NCBI GenBank assembly: GCA_945861775.1 | Contig: CAMAVT010000005.1 | Coordinates: forward strand, 1-35,616 | DNA length: 35,616 bases | DNA from: Bifidobacterium breve | GTDB lineage: Bacteria > Actinomycetota > Actinomycetes > S36-B12 | Reading direction: 5' to 3' | Shown here: positions 33,824-35,616 of the stretch, piece after piece | Numbering within the stretch: the first letter of the stretch is position 1 | Layout of the letters: the number at the start of each line of letters is the position of its first letter | The notes under the pieces: model-generated | The model's input: only the letters and a program-made list of their open reading frames with translations | Told to the model about the DNA's origin: nothing | Databases searched by the model: none | Program-made: the position numbers and the translations under genes

Positions 33824-35584
33824 ATGGCAAACGCGACGCCTAATGGGCAGATCAGCGACGACTGGTGCATCGACAGCGCGAAACTGAGTGAGCGCTTCCC
33901 GATCTATTCGCGCTTTAATGCCAATGACGTATTGCCCGATCCAATTTCACCTTTAGGTGCCGATCTGATTTGGAATCAGCAGATCATGCCGGGATGCGCG
34001 AACGGCTATGCCGAATTGGGTGCGATAACTGCTGCTGAGGCACATCTTGACCCAGAGGCGTACCCCGCAGCGGCATTTCGATACGGGCATATGTACGTCA
34101 GTGTTACGACAGCCCGACTGATGGGTATCCGTGCTGGACTTGGTTGGGAGGCGATTGACGCGGCATTCTTTGGCAGCCACCCTGATGCGCCACCGCATGA
34201 AATGCACCCAACCGATGGTGACCCCGCGTTGTCGGCTCGGTTGGCTGCGCGTACCGAGTGGACGTTAACCACGACTTCGTTTCCCGAGTTAGAGGAAGAC
34301 ACCCGGATCGCAGATCGGTTACGCGCCCAGCGCCCGGACTTCAGTGAAATGTCGAATGCGGCCCTGGTGGCTTATGCCCGAAGTCTGGCTCCCTATGAAC
34401 GCATGACGTGGCGCGGAGAGGTAATTGCCAGCGCTCAATCTGCGGTCGGACCGGCCGTTATCGGTTCTGTTTTGCCCGCTGACTCAGGTATTTCACCGTT
34501 CAACCTGGTGGGTCCGCCAGGTGATGTTGTGTCGGCTGCTCCTTCTTATGCGTTGTGGGATTTGTCCCGCATTGTTCGCAATGACACCGCGCTTAGTGCA
34601 CTTTTTGATGCTGGCATCGTGGGCATAGTGCCTGTGCTTAAAGACAAGCACCCCGACTTTCACCAGAAACTGCAGGTCTTCTTGCGCGAGTTCGGTTACC
34701 GCGGTCCATCAGAGTGGGACTTGGGAGCGGACTCGTGGGAGACACGGCCTGAGTTGCCGTTGGGTCTTGTCGACCGGATGCGTCAACTCTCTGATGACCA
34801 ATCACCAGCGTCGCGACGCGGTGAAGCAAGCGCGGCCGCTGAAGCATTAGTTGCCAGCATCGTTGAGAGCCTGGCCGGAAATGATGAAGCGTTAGGCACC
34901 TTGCGCATGGGTCTTGATTCAGCACGCAGGTTCGCTGGTTGGCGTGAATTAGGTAAGAGCAACTGCATCAAGGTAATCAATGAAGCCCGCGTAGCGCTGC
35001 TCGAAATGGGTCGTCGCCTAACAAGTGAAGGTCACTTCACCCATCCGCGACAAATATTTATGGCACTCGATGGTGAACTGGATCGACTCGTTCTTCAACC
35101 TGATCTCGTGACCCCCGCAATTGCTCAGCGTGAAGCGGACTGGAAGGAATACGCCGACCTAGACGTGCCGTTGTTCCTTGATGCGCGCGTACCCAGAGTT
35201 CCGATTGCGCAACTTAATCGGGTATCTAATGAGAAATTTTTTGTTGCTTCGGTGGGCGACACTTTGACCGGCATAGCCGCTGCCCCCGGCAAAGCAACGG
35301 GTCGGGCTCGAATCATCACTGACACCGCGGAGATTGCAGCTTTTGAGCCCGGTGATGTACTTGTTGCCCCGCAGACCGATCCGTCATGGACACCACTGTT
35401 TGTCGTAGCCAGCGCCGTTGTTGTGGGTGTAGGTGCACCAAATAGTCACGCGATGATCGTTAGCCGCGAACTCGGTATTCCGTGCGTTGCCAGCCTGGAG
35501 GGTGCAATCCACAAAATTCCCGAAGGGGCAATCATTACTGTTGACGGTTCCACTGGAAGCGTCACCATCGATTCACTTGCCTAA
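33824..35584 (+). CDS. Second PEP-utilising-enzyme mobile-domain protein, without ATP-grasp domain
   Basis: 586 aa; 'NDVLPDPISPLG' and 'FGYRGPSEWDLGADSWETRPE' resemble the middle region of rifampin-phosphotransferase/PEP-synthase-like proteins. C-terminal swivel 'GIAAAPGKATGRARIITDTAEIAAFEPGDVLVAPQTDPSWTPLF...GAPNSHAMIVSRELGIPCVAS'. Confidence 0.85.
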   Translation: MANATPNGQISDDWCIDSAKLSERFPIYSRFNANDVLPDPISPLGADLIWNQQIMPGCANGYAELGAITAAEAHLDPEAYPAAAFRYGHMYVSVTTARLMGIRAGLGWEAIDAAFFGSHPDAPPHEMHPTDGDPALSARLAARTEWTLTTTSFPELEEDTRIADRLRAQRPDFSEMSNAALVAYARSLAPYERMTWRGEVIASAQSAVGPAVIGSVLPADSGISPFNLVGPPGDVVSAAPSYALWDLSRIVRNDTALSALFDAGIVGIVPVLKDKHPDFHQKLQVFLREFGYRGPSEWDLGADSWETRPELPLGLVDRMRQLSDDQSPASRRGEASAAAEALVASIVESLAGNDEALGTLRMGLDSARRFAGWRELGKSNCIKVINEARVALLEMGRRLTSEGHFTHPRQIFMALDGELDRLVLQPDLVTPAIAQREADWKEYADLDVPLFLDARVPRVPIAQLNRVSNEKFFVASVGDTLTGIAAAPGKATGRARIITDTAEIAAFEPGDVLVAPQTDPSWTPLFVVASAVVVGVGAPNSHAMIVSRELGIPCVASLEGAIHKIPEGAIITVDGSTGSVTIDSLA

Positions 35585-35616
35585 TGTGATCATCGAAAAA
35601 GCAGAATTTCATGCAA

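Noticed and set aside
33824-35584. Simple rifampin phosphotransferase resistance gene
   Set aside because: The middle region has some resemblance, but there is no ATP-grasp domain and the context is a catabolic cluster, so a resistance role is not supported by the sequence alone.
1-35616. CRISPR arrays, tRNA/rRNA genes, transposases or integrases
   Set aside because: None recognised by eye: no regularly spaced direct repeats beyond the protein-coding tract, no cloverleaf noticed, and no transposase or integrase motifs in the translated ORFs. tRNAscan and Infernal were not run.

Overview
The window looks actinobacterial; that assignment comes from protein style only and was not tested. It has two halves. 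Positions 1 to about 13.9 kb are mostly ordinary single genes: lipoproteins, a secretory-lipase-like alpha/beta hydrolase, a choloylglycine-hydrolase-family protein, a TolB-like propeller lipoprotein, an MFS permease, a DUF418-like membrane protein, a membrane protein with an acidic repeat linker, and a pentapeptide/tail-collar-like lipoprotein. From about 14.0 kb to the end there is a dense aromatic-catabolism cluster. It encodes a complete oxidative (4-oxalocrotonate) branch of the catechol meta-cleavage pathway, an IclR regulator, two tandem extradiol dioxygenases, a Rieske oxygenase, a Rieske ferredoxin, a P450, two structurally unrelated epoxide hydrolases and two HAD-like hydrolases. The most notable part is a split PEP-synthase-like pair: a 359-aa ATP-grasp protein and a 603-aa protein with a C-terminal phospho-His swivel domain. 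They sit directly downstream of a histidine-phosphatase-superfamily protein, and a second swivel-type protein (586 aa) lies at the far end of the cluster. This matches the logic of phenylphosphate synthase (Thauera) and of the aerobic CreHI/HpeHI aryl-phosphorylating systems. Here it is combined with ring-hydroxylating and meta-cleavage enzymes, and no phenylphosphate carboxylase or biotin carboxylase is visible. The hypothesis is an aerobic 'phosphorylate, oxidise, dephosphorylate, cleave' pathway for a phenolic compound. A GCGGGACA half-site also recurs in three intergenic regions of the cluster, in IclR-like arrangements with 20- and 30-bp spacing.
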